Of a stretch of DNA of 64,000 bases, positions 63,091 to 64,000 are shown piece after piece (position 1 is the first letter of the stretch; each line of letters starts with the position of its first letter). The stretch lies in NCBI RefSeq assembly GCF_900290235.1, contig NZ_OLMK01000028.1, positions 124,001 to 188,000 of the forward strand, given 5' to 3'. The translations under genes and the position numbers were made by a program. A model generated the notes under the pieces. The model ran no database searches, was not told the origin of the DNA, and saw only the letters and a list, made by a program, of their open reading frames with translations. Source of the stretch: Streptomyces sp. MA5143a (GTDB taxonomy: Bacteria; Actinomycetota; Actinomycetes; Streptomycetales; Streptomycetaceae).

Positions 63091-63516
63091 ATGCCGGAGT
63101 TCTCTGAGCACCCCGATGTCCGTACCGCCGTCCGCTACCACCGGGCGGTGTCCCGCTTCGCCCCGGCCGAGGAACTCGCCGCCTTCTTCCACCCGGACGC
63201 CGTCCATACGCAACTGCCCAACGCCCTCTTCCCGGACGGCACCGTCCGCCCGCTGCCCGACCTGATCGCCGCGTCGCGGCAGGGTCGGTCCATGCTCGCC
63301 GACCAGCACTTCGAAGTGATCAACGCGGTGGCCTCGGGCACCCAGGTCGCCCTGGAGGTCACCTGGTCCGGCACGCTGGCCGTACCCGTCGGCGACCTGG
63401 CCGCGGGGCAGGTGCTGCGCGCCCACATCGCGACGTTCCTCGAGTTCCGCGACGGAAGGATCACCGCCCAGCGCAACTACGACTGCTACGAGCGGCTGCG
63501 CCCCGCGACGGACTGA
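63091..63516 (+). CDS. SnoaL-like/NTF2-fold protein
   Basis: A 141-residue alpha+beta barrel protein of the SnoaL-like (NTF2) superfamily. The helical front (VRTAVRYHRAVSRFAPAEELAAFFHPDAVH) and the beta strands (VALEVTWSGTLAV ... HIATFLEFRDGRITAQRNYDCYE) are typical. Members include polyketide cyclases and steroid isomerases; no single catalytic residue assigns it. ATG at 63091 sits five bases beyond the MarR operator and has no ribosome site, so the transcript may be leaderless. It is the likely MarR target. Confidence 0.82.
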   Translation: MPEFSEHPDVRTAVRYHRAVSRFAPAEELAAFFHPDAVHTQLPNALFPDGTVRPLPDLIAASRQGRSMLADQHFEVINAVASGTQVALEVTWSGTLAVPVGDLAAGQVLRAHIATFLEFRDGRITAQRNYDCYERLRPATD

Positions 63517-63669
63517 CGCCCCCACGCCCGCTCAAGCTCGCGCTCACGCGTCGAACACCGTCGCCCGCGCCCGCTTCTCCCAGGTCCAGCGCGGCCAGGA
63601 TCAGCGCCGCCGCCTATGCGGAGGCGTGCGGACGGCGGTGCCGGGCGGGCGGGGCCTCGGGGACTGGCC

Positions 63670-63843
63670 CTAGAACGCCACGAACCACAGCAGGGCGAGG
63701 GCCCCCGCCCCGGCCGCCGTCATCAGCATGTTGCTGCGCTTGTGGCCCAGCCAGAGCAGGAGTACCGCGGCGGCGACCGCCAGCACCCGCACCTCACCGT
63801 TGAACACGAGCAGCACCCCGAGAATCGCCAACGCCACCCACAT
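63670..63843 (-). CDS. 57-residue hydrophobic membrane protein
   Basis: Two or three predicted helices (WVALAILGVLLVFNG; VLAVAAAVLLLWLG; MLMTAAGAGALALLWFVAF) with KRSN between. ATG at 63841-63843 follows GGGGAGGGGGACTC, a strong ribosome site. No family is recognised. It lies after a 153-bp gap from the convergent SnoaL-like gene. Confidence 0.6.
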   Translation of the reverse strand: MWVALAILGVLLVFNGEVRVLAVAAAVLLLWLGHKRSNMLMTAAGAGALALLWFVAF

Positions 63844-63971
63844 GAGTCCCCCTCCCCCGACCTGCCGGTCCCCCTCCCCGAGGGCTGCCCGCGCGGAGAG
63901 ATCGACATCCCCCGAACCACCGCGATCCGGGCGCACTCGGAGGGGGCGCGGCGCGTTGCGGGCGCGTGGCC

Positions 63972-64000
63972 TCAGTACCAGACGGAGAACGTGGCGTCGG
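63972..64000 (-). CDS. C-terminal end of a gene cut by the right edge
   Basis: The minus strand reads DATFSVWY followed by TGA (63972-63974), with good Streptomyces codon use. The rest lies beyond the window. The identity cannot be told from nine codons. Confidence 0.35.

Overview
The window is chromosomal DNA of a high-GC actinomycete, almost certainly Streptomyces. The evidence is the strong G/C at third codon positions, the many GTG and TTG starts, the BldK-type oligopeptide transporter, mycothiol biosynthesis (mshB), and a dispersed repeat typical of Streptomyces intergenic DNA. I saw no rRNA, tRNA, CRISPR array, transposase, phage gene or replication origin. Most of the window reads as ordinary core chromosome.

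Positions 1-14833 hold a core gene block: an HtrA-type protease N-terminus (cut by the left edge), a zinc-finger anti-sigma factor and an ECF sigma factor on the minus strand, with an O-methyltransferase divergent to them. DUF3117, enoyl-CoA hydratase, Tag glycosylase, a DivIVA-like membrane protein, a FolP2-type DHPS homologue, a LOG-family protein, dapE, a lysozyme-like membrane protein, dapC, the 7Fe ferredoxin fdxA, a GNAT protein and a SirB1-type protein follow. The order strongly recalls M. tuberculosis from lpqW/typA up to the sigE-rseA-htrA locus. Positions 15025-18501 are a translationally coupled operon of ABC ATPase, ABC-2 permease, histidine kinase and LuxR-type regulator. Positions 18647-22628 carry a YoaR-like envelope protein, a small membrane protein, mshB and a 64-residue membrane peptide.

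Positions 22854-42214 are the distinctive part: an S9 prolyl-oligopeptidase-type peptidase next to three oligopeptide ABC transporter cassettes. The first is a complete five-gene set (minus strand, 25132-30822). The last is a complete set matching bldKABCDE (minus strand, 35963-42214). Between them, on the plus strand, lies a permease, binding protein and permease trio (31253-35133) homologous to bldKABC but with no ATPase genes. Downstream of that trio, where ATPase genes would be expected, is a degenerate 23-bp tandem repeat array (about 35316-35700), followed by a strong hairpin terminator.

Positions 42654-52004 return to core genes: typA, a lipoprotein, an LpqW-like binding-protein homologue with unusual low-complexity insertions, and a three-gene succinate dehydrogenase of the M. 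tuberculosis Sdh1 type. Positions 52114-64000 carry a repeat-rich membrane protein, a large PAS-PAS-GAF-PP2C-HATPase regulator and a stand-alone HATPase kinase. A Nudix hydrolase, a SPOR-like peptide, a GntR regulator and a septum-formation-like membrane protein follow. The window ends with a threonine-synthase-like enzyme, a divergent MarR/SnoaL pair sharing a large palindrome, and a small membrane protein.

All calls were made by eye. Family assignments rest on motifs and remembered family features, not on database searches.
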